Of a stretch of 64,000 nucleotides of DNA, positions 1 through 12,400 are shown piece after piece. The stretch lies in the NCBI GenBank assembly GCA_018806985.1, contig JADANN010000451.1:806001-870000 (forward strand). The letters are read 5' to 3'. Position 1 is the stretch's first letter; the number at the start of each line of letters is the position of its first letter. This DNA is from Angiostrongylus vasorum. Lineage: Eukaryota; Nematoda; Chromadorea; Rhabditida; Metastrongylidae. A program made the translations under genes and the position numbers. A model generated the notes under the pieces. The model did no database searches and was not told the DNA's origin. It worked only from the letters and a program-made list of their open reading frames with translations.

Positions 1-397
1 AAACGTTCGGACATAGTAGAATTTATTTTTTTCACATTTTTTAAAGACCTTGTGGTAAGTTGGCTTGAAGGAGAAGCCCTGTGAAGGCGTCTGATTTTAT
101 CACGACAAACCTCCATATGAGATTCCTTTTTTGCTTCAATATCTTTGAAAATGACCACTTTTAAATTTTTTTGTTACGTCAAACCTTTTTCAGTTAAAAT
201 AGTCCTACAGTTTCTTCTTCTTTCAAGAAAAGTGCACATTATGGCAGAGAACAATTTGCATGTAGGAATGCAAATCTTTTAAAACAAAACTTTCCTTTCA
301 TTCTTTTTTTACGCAAACTGAGTCTTCCAGAAAGTGGCCCTTATATAAAAATCATTCATTACTTTTAAATAATAGAGAAAATGTGCTCCTATTCTAG
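1..397. other. No gene recognised; probable intron of the hedgehog-related gene
   Basis: AT-rich sequence without a convincing exon. It ends in a splice acceptor (CTATTCTAG at about 389-397) that leads into the first visible exon, so it is most simply the tail of an intron whose upstream exon lies outside the window. Confidence 0.5.
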
Positions 398-497
398 GTA
401 GGACCTGGCTCTCGTTACGTAGATGGAAGTTCTCGAAGAGGTGATGGAAAAGACAGTGAAGAGAATGGCAAAAGAAAACGAGGACGTGGAATGAAAG
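398..497 (+). CDS. Hedgehog-related gene, first visible exon
   Basis: Reads VGPGSRYVDGSSRRGDGKDS and continues into a KRKRGRG basic patch. It ends AAA-G before a GTGAAG donor (phase 1); the G joins the AC of the next exon to make Asp. The charged, Gly/Ser-rich composition matches the next exon. Confidence 0.75.
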
Positions 498-3400
498 GTG
501 AAGATTGTTCTATTTTGGAAGGAAAGCTGTAGTTCCTTATTTCATTGATAAGCTGACACGACGACACGACGTTGTTACCAAGTATTTATTCGGTTAACGT
601 TTCGACGTCTTCAACTTCCTCAGAGCCGCTGATCTGAGTCAATGTCCACAGTTCTTCGTACTCCCGATGCGGCGTCTTCTTCGACGTATCGAGCAGGATC
701 TTCTTCGGTGGAACACCACTCAAATAAGGCAATCTCACCCGGCGATGCTCTTTTATAGGGGATGATGGTTGTTGATATGACTATTCATTGATAATAATTC
801 GTTTTACGGACAAGCCATCCTGCTGAAGTCGGTATTGCATAAGGTTGCATATAGCAGAGTGATATTATTGTGAACCGACTTATGTAACACCGACTTCTAC
901 AGGGTGGATTATCCGTTAAAAGACGAATTGTTATCAACGGATAGTCATATCAACAACAATCACCTTGTATGAAACATTATCGTCGGGTGAAATTACCACA
1001 TTTGAGGGGTGATCCATTGAAGAAGATCCGACCCACTACGACGACCAAGATCGAGAGTACGAAGAACTATGTGCACCGACTGGGATCACAGGCTCTGATG
1101 AAGACGGAGACGTTGAAACGTTAACCGAACAAGTATTTGATAACAACCGCTTGTTAGCTTAACAATGAAACAAGGTACATTGATTGTCTATACCAGGGTT
1201 TAAGGATAGACGGTTCACAATAAGGCTGTAGTTCACTTAAGAAATATTCTTTCCATATCAAACTTTGTGTACATCTTTTTTTTGCAGACAGTGACAACGA
1301 TGATGACCTTGTCTCCAGTACTCATGGATACATCAAGGGTTCTCCGAAACAGAATCGCAACAATGAGGGTGATTCAGCTGATCGAGACAGCGAAGGCGAA
1401 GACGAACATAAACAGAAAAAAGGTCGAGAAGGAAAACGAGGAAAAACAAATAAAAGAAAGAACAAAGACGGTGGTGCAATCAATGACAACGATGTTAATA
1501 ATGCCGACAATTCTCGAAACGCTGATGGAGATAACGATGGAGATCATGGGGGACATGGCCGCAAAGGAAGCGGAGGTATGAAGGAAAAAAACGAAGGAGA
1601 ACGGAACGGAAAGAAGAGCAGTAAAGTAGGCGGAAATATCGGCGAAAGTAAAGCGGGTGCTGGAAATGCTGACGGAAATCGTAATGGATTAAATGGGAAT
1701 GAAGGAAATCAAACAGTTGGGAAAGAAAGTGTAACTAGTGGTCACAAAGGAAGCGAAGAAATAGCGAAAACAAAGGAAGGAGAAATGAAAAGAGAGCAGA
1801 GCAGTAAAGATGAAGAAAATATCGGCGAAAGTGATGCAGGTACTCGAGATGGTGATAGGAGCAGTAGTGCATCAGATGATAATGGAAGAAGTGCAGTTGA
1901 AAAGAAAGGGCAGGTAAGGCGAAAAGAAAGTGGAGAAGCTGATTCAGAAGCGGGAGAAGATTCTAGGAAGAATTCAGGAAATGCAGGTGATTTCCGTTCT
2001 GGTGATGGAAACGGCAACAGCAATGGCGACAGTGACGGTGTCAAAGGCGTTGGATCAAAGACGTTCACCGTTAGACATGGCGACGGTCTAGACGGTAGTG
2101 GAGATCCCAGAGTCAAAGCAAAGGTGGAGGCAGTAGTGCTGCTGCCGGCCAATCGGGAAATGGTGGAAAAAACGCTGAATCACCTACTATTAATGGGCCA
2201 GGAAAAACCAAAACTGGTGATCGAGCTAAAGGGGCAGAACCGGGAAAAGGAGGAAGCGATAGTGGCAATGGGGCTGAGCCAAGTGAACGAGTAGAACTGA
2301 AGAACAGTAGTATATCGCGAAAGGAAAAAGAAAAAGACAGCTTCCATGTTGAAGACGGAATGGACAGTGACGATTCATTACGTGGAGGTTCCATGAAGAG
2401 TGTCAATATAGAGCAAAAAGGTAATGGAACTGGAGGTAAAAACTCAGGAATCTTGGATGGCAGCGAAAAGCCCAAAGGTGTCGCCAGAAAGCCACACCTT
2501 GAAGGGTTGAAGGGACAAAATGGCCACATCGGAAAGGCTCTAAGCAGACAAGCAGCTGCCACTGACGATCCTTCTGAAGCCATCAATGAACAAACAACTA
2601 AGAGAACCATAGAAAGCCCCAAGCGCAAATCAACTCTTCTTCGCTCAGAATTGGGCGTCACCAACCCTTCTGACATCCTCACAACTAGTCGGTCAACTGA
2701 TGCCGCAATTGTTAGCCTAGAAAGGACTACCGCAAGGACATCAACAAATAGAACTGCGAAAAAAAAGTCGAAAACGACTGAAGATAACAGCGAAGTCGGA
2801 AAACATCCGAAACAAGCTGGTAAAGGTAACGGTGGCCTCTCACCTACTACCTCTTCAGGATTGAAGAGTGGAAAAACCGTTAGCTCGAAAGCCAGTCATT
2901 CCATGGGAAGAACATTTTCAAACTTGACCACTAACGTCCATGGGAGGAATGCCACAAAACCAATGCAAGAATCTGCGGAAATGACTACCCCTGGTCTTAA
3001 AACAGTACCCAACAGTGTCTCGACGAATACAACTCTGAAGGCCTCACCAGGTGGCGGTTTGGTTGCTTCCTCTGGAAACCCATCGTCAATCAGTGCTGCA
3101 CCTGAAAACGCTAAAACTACTACTAAACCGCCGTCCAGTTCCAGTACTATTCCTGCTGATAAAAAAACTGCCTCAATTGGTGTTGCTGCTCCTCCTGCAG
3201 GAGCGCAACATGCTGCAGAGTAAAAAATTTGGTTCATTTTCTTCTCTCCTTTCTCCAATCACGTTTAACCATTCCTTTAAGAGGAACAGTTTTATATAAA
3301 AGCCGTCGAAAACCAAACAAGAAATGTGATTGAAGCTAGTAGTGATAAACATGACGGTTAATTTAAAAAATCCTCCCAACTGTTTACCGCCTCATCGTGG

Positions 3401-6400
3401 CTGGAAGGTGTTCCTGAGTGTCGGACAGCGATGTACAGCGGGGGATTCATCCTCTCTGGCAGGGTCTCCCAAGCTGAGAAGGAGTCCGGCCTTTCCAACA
3501 GGTAGCCTAGCTAATACCAGGATCCACCATCGTCCTAGTATCAAAGTCGCATGGTGGCATATCTCCCTCTGATCCACAAGGGCTGCGATTGCCTGTGGTG
3601 GTAAAGACCTGGGGCAGACTTTGGCCAGGCTGACCTCGGGACTCCAGGGAACCATAGTGGCTTAACCAGCAAATCTCGGAAAAATGAAGATTATGCTGGG
3701 GCCCGCACAATGAGTAAGGACGGGCCATTCAAGTATCAAGTAATTAAGAAACCTAAATTTATAAATGGCTTTAGGTTTTAACCCACTTGTGCGAGAACTC
3801 TACTCTAAACCATTATTGTAACAAACCAAGCTTGAACAGAAGTCTTGAAAACGCTACAGTTGAAATTCTCAAATCCTTAAAAAATGTTTATTTGCAGCTG
3901 CAGCGGCTGGTCAACAAGGAGGACCGAAACGTTAGTTCATGCTTGTTTTATTTACTTATTTTGTTACATGGTCACTTCTTTTGACTCTCCAGAGTGTGAA
4001 GAGGACAGTTTCTATTTTTTTAAATTTTTTATATGATCCGTCTTCTGTATACCAGCACTTCTCACTTTCAATTCGTTTCCTCGCATCCTTTGTCCACGAA
4101 GATCTTCCAACTTTTACGTGTGGCTTCGGTTGCTGCTTGACGATTTCCATTTCATCTTGAATGTCGTAGAATGCTGGTCGAACAATTCTCTCTGGAGTCC
4201 TGGGATAGCACAGCTGGAGGGTTCCCAGTTGGATTGCGATTGCAGAGTGATTTTTTTCTTCAGACAAGTCCGGTACCAATTTCCCGACCCCGGAGGGATG
4301 AGAGGCTTCGTTGGCTCGGAGCGGAATCGAACTAGCACCATGCTCTTGATGACGGGGAACACTACCACTGTGCCATCCACCCCACCCACCACCCTGTGAG
4401 GGACAGTTGGTCAATTAATTCAGAAAGAAGTAAGCATGTGCCTTGAGACACGCATGGATCCCAGTAAGTATGGATTTAGTGGTTTGGAAATCGAAACATT
4501 TGTGGGAATTCTCGCATAGTAATTAGTCTGTGCGGCCCTTTGTTTTTCTCTAAATTTTCGATCCATCCAGTAGCTTGTATTCTAAGCATCGAAAAACAAA
4601 AGTTAGTAGAATCGAGTTCGCTACTATTTACCAACTATTCGTTCCTGTGTTCACTACAAAGCTTATCGCCACTTCAGCACACTCCTTCCGGCCCAGAAAG
4701 CTTTTTGAATGCTTTTCTATAAACTGCTCGTTAATAAATTACAAAACTATCCCAGTTCTAAAGTGCGGAACTCGCAGCTAAAAAAGCTAAAATTTCAACG
4801 GTAAGGAGGACCCAAAAACTCAAACTGTCAAAGTCAAGAAGACGGTTTATATGCGAACACTAGTGTCAAGACAAATGCAGGAGATGTGCTGGTGACGATC
4901 ATTAGTACGGCCAACGAAGATTAGGGATTACTCCTTAGGAAGAATTGAATGGAAAGATGCTATCTTGATTACATTTTCAGCAATCTGAACAGAAGAAAAG
5001 CTCTTAGTTCCATTTTCACCGATACTAAATTGGGACATCTGATAAGGCGGCTAACAAACACTGCATGTAATCAATCGTTTTGTTCATCAATGTTCGACAA
5101 ACACGCATTACACTTCTTTCTCGTTCGAACACTAATAATATTGGAGAAGGGTGCCTCTTCTGTTGGGCTAGCTTTTCGTATTGTTAGCGAGATCTATGGT
5201 ATATGAGCCGTGGGATAACCACAGGAGGACTCCGGGCTTCTGAAAAAGACCTTCAATGAGTGAACGTTTTGAAAAACGACAAGAAACCCATCAAGGTGCT
5301 CTGTCAGGACACAGTGCTTTTAAGTATTTTTCGGCTTGAGGAAACCTTGTAAGCCACTTGAAATGGTGACTATATCCACTTTTTAAATTCAGCAATGCCC
5401 TTTGTTTGATATGCAAAGCTTTGTCTTGTGGACGTGGACGAACGACTGTGGACCATCAACTCGGAAGAAGATGAAACGTCGAGACGTTAACGGAATATAA
5501 GTTATGTAACAGCTGCGTCTAGGCCAAACAATGCAAAGGAATTTATTGATTATTCCCGCCGAAGTTAAGCGAAAGTCGGTTTGGTTAAGTAATATTACGT
5601 TATGTGCTAGCTGTTCTAATGCCGACTGCTACAGGATGGATTGCTGGCGTGAAAAGAAATCGTTGTCAGTCGACAATCAGTCAACAACCGTTCTGTATAG
5701 AAGATCGCTTCCGGGTGAGAATTGCCTCATACGAGTGGTTCACCACTGAAAAAAATTCGATTTGATACGACAACGAGGAACACCACATCGAGAAGGCGAA
5801 CAACTGTGAACCATCGACTCGGATCATCGGCTGTGAGGAAGATGAAAACGTGAAAACACTAGCCGAATAAAAGTTATACAACAAGTTCGTGTAAGCTGAA
5901 CAGTTCAAACAAATTTAGTGGTTGGTTGTGTGTTTGTCAAAAGATTCACAACCAGTTGTTTAGAATTCTAAGATGACATCACCATTCAAGTGACATCATT
6001 TAGTGAAAATTACAGCTCCTCTAGGCTTCAGAGTTGGAAACTTGAGAACGGTCAATGGGAGCAACAAGACTCGTTTGAATCAGACCAAACAGTGATGAAG
6101 CAAACTGAATGTTAGCTGATTGTGATCTAGCATATAAAAGGATCGAATTGAAACTGAATTTATGGAAAAACATCATGAAGGACAAATTTATACTTGTCGC
6201 CAATTCACGATAGGATTCGTCAAATGCTTTAACGATGACATTTAGGTTGAAATCGTGAGGTAATTTATTCATCGTCTAGATGTAAATTTGGCGCCATGTG
6301 TTAGGTGGTCAGTGGAATACAATAGGTCTTCGAGTCAGTCTTCGGCATAGAATAATTACTAGTGCGAACTAGAATGCTCGACTTTGCATGAGTTTACCAC

Positions 6401-9400
6401 GAGGGACTTTTTTGACTTAAGCGCAGAGAACAGTCTCAAGCTTGGGTTATAGCCTTTCACAGCAGTACTAACAATACAATGTTAAAATCTTACGACATCT
6501 TCTTGAGGGAACGGGCTGAGCGTAGATGAGCGAAACACTTGAGCGAAGCTGGGCGAACACTAACTGGATGACTAATAATGCTTCTTATATTCATTTTGCA
6601 ATGAGCAGAGTCTGAAGAAGGAACTAGAGGCAATGCACAGAAAGAGATTCTAGAATGTTTCTCAATTAATATGATCTCATAAAGCTGCTTGCACGGAATG
6701 CTGGTGAAGGCCCTACAATAGCGCTTGCAGAAAATACGTACTGACAGCGAATCAGTAGCTTATACAAAAACTTGATTGGAACGGCAGATGCTTGAGGGGC
6801 AGCTAGCAGCTGGTCATTCACTTCGGGAATGTGGGACAAAGAAGAACAGTTCTTGTAAAGAAGTTGCAGAAACTCCAGCCAGCTGCGAGGCAAGTCCATG
6901 AGATGGTCACCAAAGAATAATTAGCAGAAAGTGCGAGGACAAATGCAGGATAATTACCAGTAAACAGTTAATATAGGATACATACGACACTACAGAAAAT
7001 GGGAACTATTTGGAGAATATCACGATTTTAACTCTTTTATCTACTGCCTATTACAATTTCTCACCGCAGGATCTCATGTGAAATACAACCAGGATGACGC
7101 TGACATATTTGCAAAACTCTGGATCGCACGCGTCTGTGGTGCGCATCGAACACGCTATTACCCTTTCCGGAGGCTAATGCGTTCACTACAACACCATGCA
7201 GGTCTTCCGTTTCGCCTTTCTCTCAGCTAGTTTTTCTCTCTGACGTCAATCCCGTTGACAGGTGACTGTTGATGGCGCGGTTAGGTGGAAAAACATGCTG
7301 AGAGGAAGGCGAAACGAAGGACCTGCATGATGTGGTGGTGAACGCGTTAACCTCCGGAAAGGGTAGTAGCGTGTTCGATCCCCACCGCGGACACTTGCGG
7401 TTCGGAGTTTTCCAAATATCTCAGCATCATTGCGGCTGTATTCGTGGAATAGTTGCTATACCATGAAAGCTGCGATAGCAATATGCGATTGAAGACCGCG
7501 AATCAAAAAAGCCACTGATAGCAAAATAATACTCGTTTCATGAATTCTTTGTTCCATGAAGGTGATGATGGTGACGGTGGAAGTGTTTTAGGTGACGCAC
7601 AAGCCATTCTTCAATATTCAGCTTGTTCATCTTAGCAGAAAAGTTGCTCGTAGAAATACATTTTCGGTCCCCCTCTTGCGCTCAGTTTAGAGTCATTTTC
7701 AACTTGCCCTTCTTTTTGGGAGAAATGAAATGCACTTAAATGGGACAAAACGGCGAAATGAACCTCGTATTTGGTTAACTTTTTTCAACGAATATTCTGT
7801 AAATCAATAAAGCCCAGAAAATTTTGGAAGGATGAAATTGGTTACAAGCCAAAAATTTCTGCATCCTGGATTATTTTCACTCAGTAAGCACTAGTCATTT
7901 AGCTCCATCAAAGAAGGCGGCTGATCCTAAGGCAGTGACGAAGGCGATGAAACGGCTGAAGCGAATGAATTGCTTCCCTGCTGATGCGCTTGTCACAACC
8001 GTCACCGGGCGGAAGCGAATGGATCAGTTAGCAGTCGGTGACTTTGTAAGTTGTTTTTCATTAAAGCTTTTTATACATATTAAGAAGAGTAGTGTGCGTA
8101 GTGGATTTCGAATAACAAAGTCTGCAAGCTGAATCACAATGTTGAACTTTTTATTTGCTGCCTACCACAATTTACGATTTCGACTACAGCCTCAGCTTTA
8201 CAGTGTTCAAGGCCGATTTGTATTCCCCCAGATCATTCCCGTCAACGCGTGATTGCTGATTGCACAGTTAGGTAGAAAACTGGTTGAGAGAGAGGCAAAG
8301 CAAAGGCCTCAGTGATGTCTTGCGTAAACGTCGGGAAGGGTAATCGTGGTCCGATCTGGCCCGGGGTCCAAGTTTTGCGAATTTCTCGGCATCGTTTTTG
8401 TTGTAAGCTGAATTTTTGTTATTCATATGAGTACAAGTGTAGTGCTTACCAAAATTGTAGCTCAAACCTAAGTGGATTGATGAGACCAAATGATGACCAC
8501 ATTTTATCAAACTAGAAGTTCCACAGTATGGTCATGTTCATTATCTCACTTGAAATCATTTATTACGGTAAGATGTTGTCGGTTGAATCTGTGACTTGAA
8601 AACTTCGTAATCAAGAGTTTCTATTTTGGAATGACCTATCAAATGCCTCGCTTTACATTGCTTCTTGTTTACTGAGTCACCAGTTACTTTCTGTTTATTG
8701 AAACGCTGTCGAAAAACTCCAAACTCTCTGTTTCAATTTTATGTGTTGGTGCCGAGTGCTAGAAATGTGCTGAAATACGAGCGTGTGGAGATGTTCTACC
8801 ATCGGGAGCCGGAGACACGGACCCAGTTTATTGTTCTGATTACGGAATCTATGAAGAGGCTAGCTCTAACACCACTTCATCTGCTGCCATTTGGTGAATG
8901 TGAGTCGATGAAGAGGTAAGGTAAAGCTCTAAGTCTTCAATAGCGAACATCAAGAAAATGCGTAAAGAAATGCGTTAGAAAAAAGTGGTTTGAATGAATT
9001 CACAGGCCTTCATAAAAAATCCTAACCGTAATTTAGCTGTGCCTAACACTGATTCCTTCCATCAGCCAATACAAGATTGCTACCTTTTCATTTTACTTTT
9101 AATTTAGAAAAACCACTTCTATTGTGTCTTTTTGAGCTTGGAACTACCTCACAGAGCTAAAAAAAATAACGCAAGGGTTTTGGTAGCGTGATGTTCGGCT
9201 CTGCTCAGACTATATTAAACGCCGAACAATCACCGCTGAAGTAGATTACGGAGGAGCACATGGTTCAGGTTGCGGAGAATTGCACCAATTATTGGGAAAC
9301 AATCAGGTTTACAATTCATTAAATAGTCTAAGTGCTCAAACACTTCTAACTCTGCGTAAAGATTGGATAGAGGAAATAATAGGTGTAGTGAAGAATTTAT

Positions 9401-12400
9401 CTTTTCAACTTCGCGAAGTTGTAGTGTGCTTGTGAAACCTCAGATGAGAAGGAACCTACTCGAGAAATTGCCATAGGTCTGACAAAGCTGTAGCGTAGCA
9501 AAGTAGATCGGCTTCTCCTCTCACCTGCTCCATACTGTTCCTCCAACAAGTTGGTTACCTATTAGAAACAGAGGCAACAATTCATAGTTCTATGGAAAAA
9601 AACACGCTCCACAACGCAACAAAACTCACGTAACATCCATTTCACTGACCCATAGCTGCATCATATGGTTTATAATTTGTAGAACAAGCGATAAAGTCTC
9701 AAATGACGTCTGATTGCAATGATTCCGGTTTATAAGGTCATGTCTATGAAAATCCGCAGAGCCGACACTTCATAATATTGGAGTGACATCTTTGTAAGCA
9801 GGCATTCATTTTTTGGATCACGTCCGTCTTGTTGATCGTCGAGAGAATCGAGTGGGCGACAGCAAATCTTCCATCTCTCCCTGTCGCGTCAAAGAGTATC
9901 CCGCTGGTTCTTGTTCGTTCTAGGAACTCGTTGAACATCAAATGTTTGTCCTAGAATTTTCGTGAGGAACATTAAACATCGGCCATCGGGTTGTGGTGTT
10001 CCTGCTGTGCTTTCGACATCTAGAAGAGTCTAGTCGCTGACGGCTCTTCTCCATTGGCCGTTCATAAACACTTCATGTCTGACTATCTTTATCAGTTTTG
10101 CCTTTAGAAGTTTTTTGGTCGTCGACGTAGGTTGGGTTTTCTGATCCTTGCTCCCACTTGCGTGATTCATGATACTCCTAGTATCGTCCTTTCGAGTGCG
10201 TGTTCTATAATGCTGAGCGACCATCCATCCTGCTTACGCAAAAAAGCCAGGTTTCTGAGAAATGCGTTAAGGCAGGGGGAATTCTAGAGCAAAAAAGGTG
10301 AGCACGGAGTCGGATGCTCTTTGTTCTTCTCAGTACTTCCTCGACTCTCGTGAACGCTCCCAAAACCACTCGACTCCTCGTGCTCGACTATTGAACTAAG
10401 CCGTTCATCATGTTGACATTCCCACCCAGAAAAAACAGTAGAACATTTCGGGAACATTTATTCCGCTGAGAGTGAATGGGGTGTCACATACAAATCCGTT
10501 TCCCACGAACATCGTTTTTGTGAGAGTTAGTCGGAGACGAATCTTTCCACAAGAGGTCTCAAAATCAGCAAGCATTCGTTCCGCTTGGCTAATGTTTAAT
10601 GCTATGAGAATGATGTCGTCAGCAAAGCGAACATGGTGTAACTGCCGACCATCGATTTTCACTCCCATGTTGTCCCATTCCAGTGTTCGCATGACGTTCT
10701 CGAGGGTGGTGGTAAATGTTTTTGGTGAGATGGTATTGCCTTGCCTAATCCGTCATTTGATGCCGATACCCATGTCGTTGTAGAATGATGATATATCGAT
10801 AGTGAAAATTTTGTATAGCTCACGAAGAATCTTTACATACTGAGTACGGACTCGCTGGCAGTTAGCGCTTCCATGCTGTTTCAATCACAACTGAGTAAAG
10901 AGCTTTGGTTAAATCGATGAAGGAGAGACGGGGCGGTCTCTATTACTCTCACGATACTTCGATGAGTCGTGTTATCGTGCGAATGTGATCTATCGTACTA
11001 AATCCTTTTAGAAACCTTGCTTGCTCACACTGCTCTCTTTCGTCCAGTGTTCTGTCAATCCTAGTTAGGAAGACTCGTGTAAGAGGAGTTTTTAGACGAT
11101 AGATAGCTAGCAGATTGGACGATAATTGCCGGCATAGTAGAGGTCATCTTTTTTGAACAATAACTCGGTATCACTGATCTTCTACTGAATAGGAAACTTG
11201 CGTTCTGACAGGCAAAGTGTGAAAGAGCTGAGAAAAAGTGATGATGAGGACTGAGGTCTAGGAGAAGGTTCTCCTGGTGTTCAAGTCTTATATCCTCTCC
11301 GGACCTGGTGTTCTTCAATTCTTCGCCAACCAAATAACATTTTGGATTCTTTCCAAGAGCTTACGAATGATCCGAATAGATCCCAGTTTATAAGGATTTT
11401 CGGAATCCTTTTTTTTGAAACTAATGGCTTTCTTTCCTTTCCGCGCGAAGTATAATCTAGTGCAATGGAGATGACGCTCAGTTCCGTGTTTTCTGCCAAA
11501 GTTCCATTGATTGTTCAAAAGCTTCGATTTATTTTGATGTGCTCTATTTGGTTATGGTATTCCCATTTGGGGTGCTCTCACATCCGGCGTTGAGAGTCGG
11601 ACTTCTAGAACCATAAGTTATCATGGAAGGTGGTACTAGTTATTATAAACACAGCAGCCGTTCAACCTGTTCTTTCGACCGTTGCGTTAAAATCTTCAGT
11701 GACGACTTAAAGAATGTATGCTTTTCTCCGCAAAACTTCTCCAAGTCGTCATTGAACGCTTCGACTTCGTCTTCGTCATGGCTTGATGTCAGTGCGTAGA
11801 TGATGAAGAATGTCAAAGCTGGTATTGATCCACATCTCTTCAACCGTAAAATTCCAACTTCGCTTCTTAGTTTTCCAAATGAATCAATCTTCATTTGGAT
11901 GTATGTTACAGAAAATTTCGTGCTGTTGCTGTGCACGTGTAGGGGGCGAGCGAGTGTAGCGCAGTCCACAGAGATACCCTGTAACAAAACACTTCGTCAT
12001 TTCACTAAGACCCACCAAGCTTTCTATCCCTCGAAGTACTGGCAAATTGCTGCCAGACTGTGCTAGGTCTATTAAAACACTGACTTAATACGTCGATAGG
12101 TTGCAAAAAGTCTCTTTAAAAGTCATGTATGCTTTATGATGCCTGATGAAGTATAAATGGCGCATCTCTTGGAGATTGATCAACACAGGACGCCTTATCC
12201 TTTATGCTTTTGTTGCTTTGCAATGAACAGTGAGTGTAAAGATAGACAAAAGTTCACCCAATTTGAGGCTATTTTCGTGAAGAAAATTCCCTACAACCAA
12301 TGTTGGTGACACCAGATTCTCTTTCGTTGCTCACGAAATCCACTCAGTGATTGGGTAGTAGTAGTTATCAACAGCGTTTTATTTCTATAACAGGAAAGAA

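Larger units (their letters stand above)
538..1170. repeat. Foldback element with hammerhead-like motifs in both arms, in hedgehog gene intron
   Basis: An imperfect inverted repeat centred near 860. The left arm (TTTCATTGATAAGCTGAC... CGGTTAACGTTTCGACG) matches the reverse complement of the right arm (...GAAACGTTAACCGAACAAG... TTAGCTTAACAATGAAAC). The inner arms repeat TTGTTGATATGACTAT and CCATCCTGCTGAAGTCGG. It belongs to the same family as the short elements near 5.4, 34.1, 36.2, 39.2 and 52.0 kb. Confidence 0.8.
5395..5965 (+). repeat. Head-to-tail pair of short hammerhead-bearing repeats (retrozyme-like)
   Basis: Two consecutive units share ...GACCATC(G/A)ACTCGGA..., a hammerhead-like block, GAATAAAAGTTATA and AACAA..., then AACAATGCAAAGGAATTTATTGATTATT leading into the second unit. 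The second unit holds the internal segment GTCGGTTTGG...GCCGACTGCTACAGGATGGATTG. The hammerhead-like blocks are about 367 bp apart. The unit also occurs at 34.09-34.40 kb, where it is followed by the start of another unit. Confidence 0.65.

Noticed and set aside
1742..2682. Long antisense open frames rich in Pro, Ser and Leu
   Set aside because: They are complements of the Gly/Ser/Lys-rich hedgehog-related exon; the sense strand has splice sites and phase support.
3051..3299. Leu-rich 82-codon frame
   Set aside because: Out-of-frame shadow of the hedgehog-related low-complexity exon and its flank.
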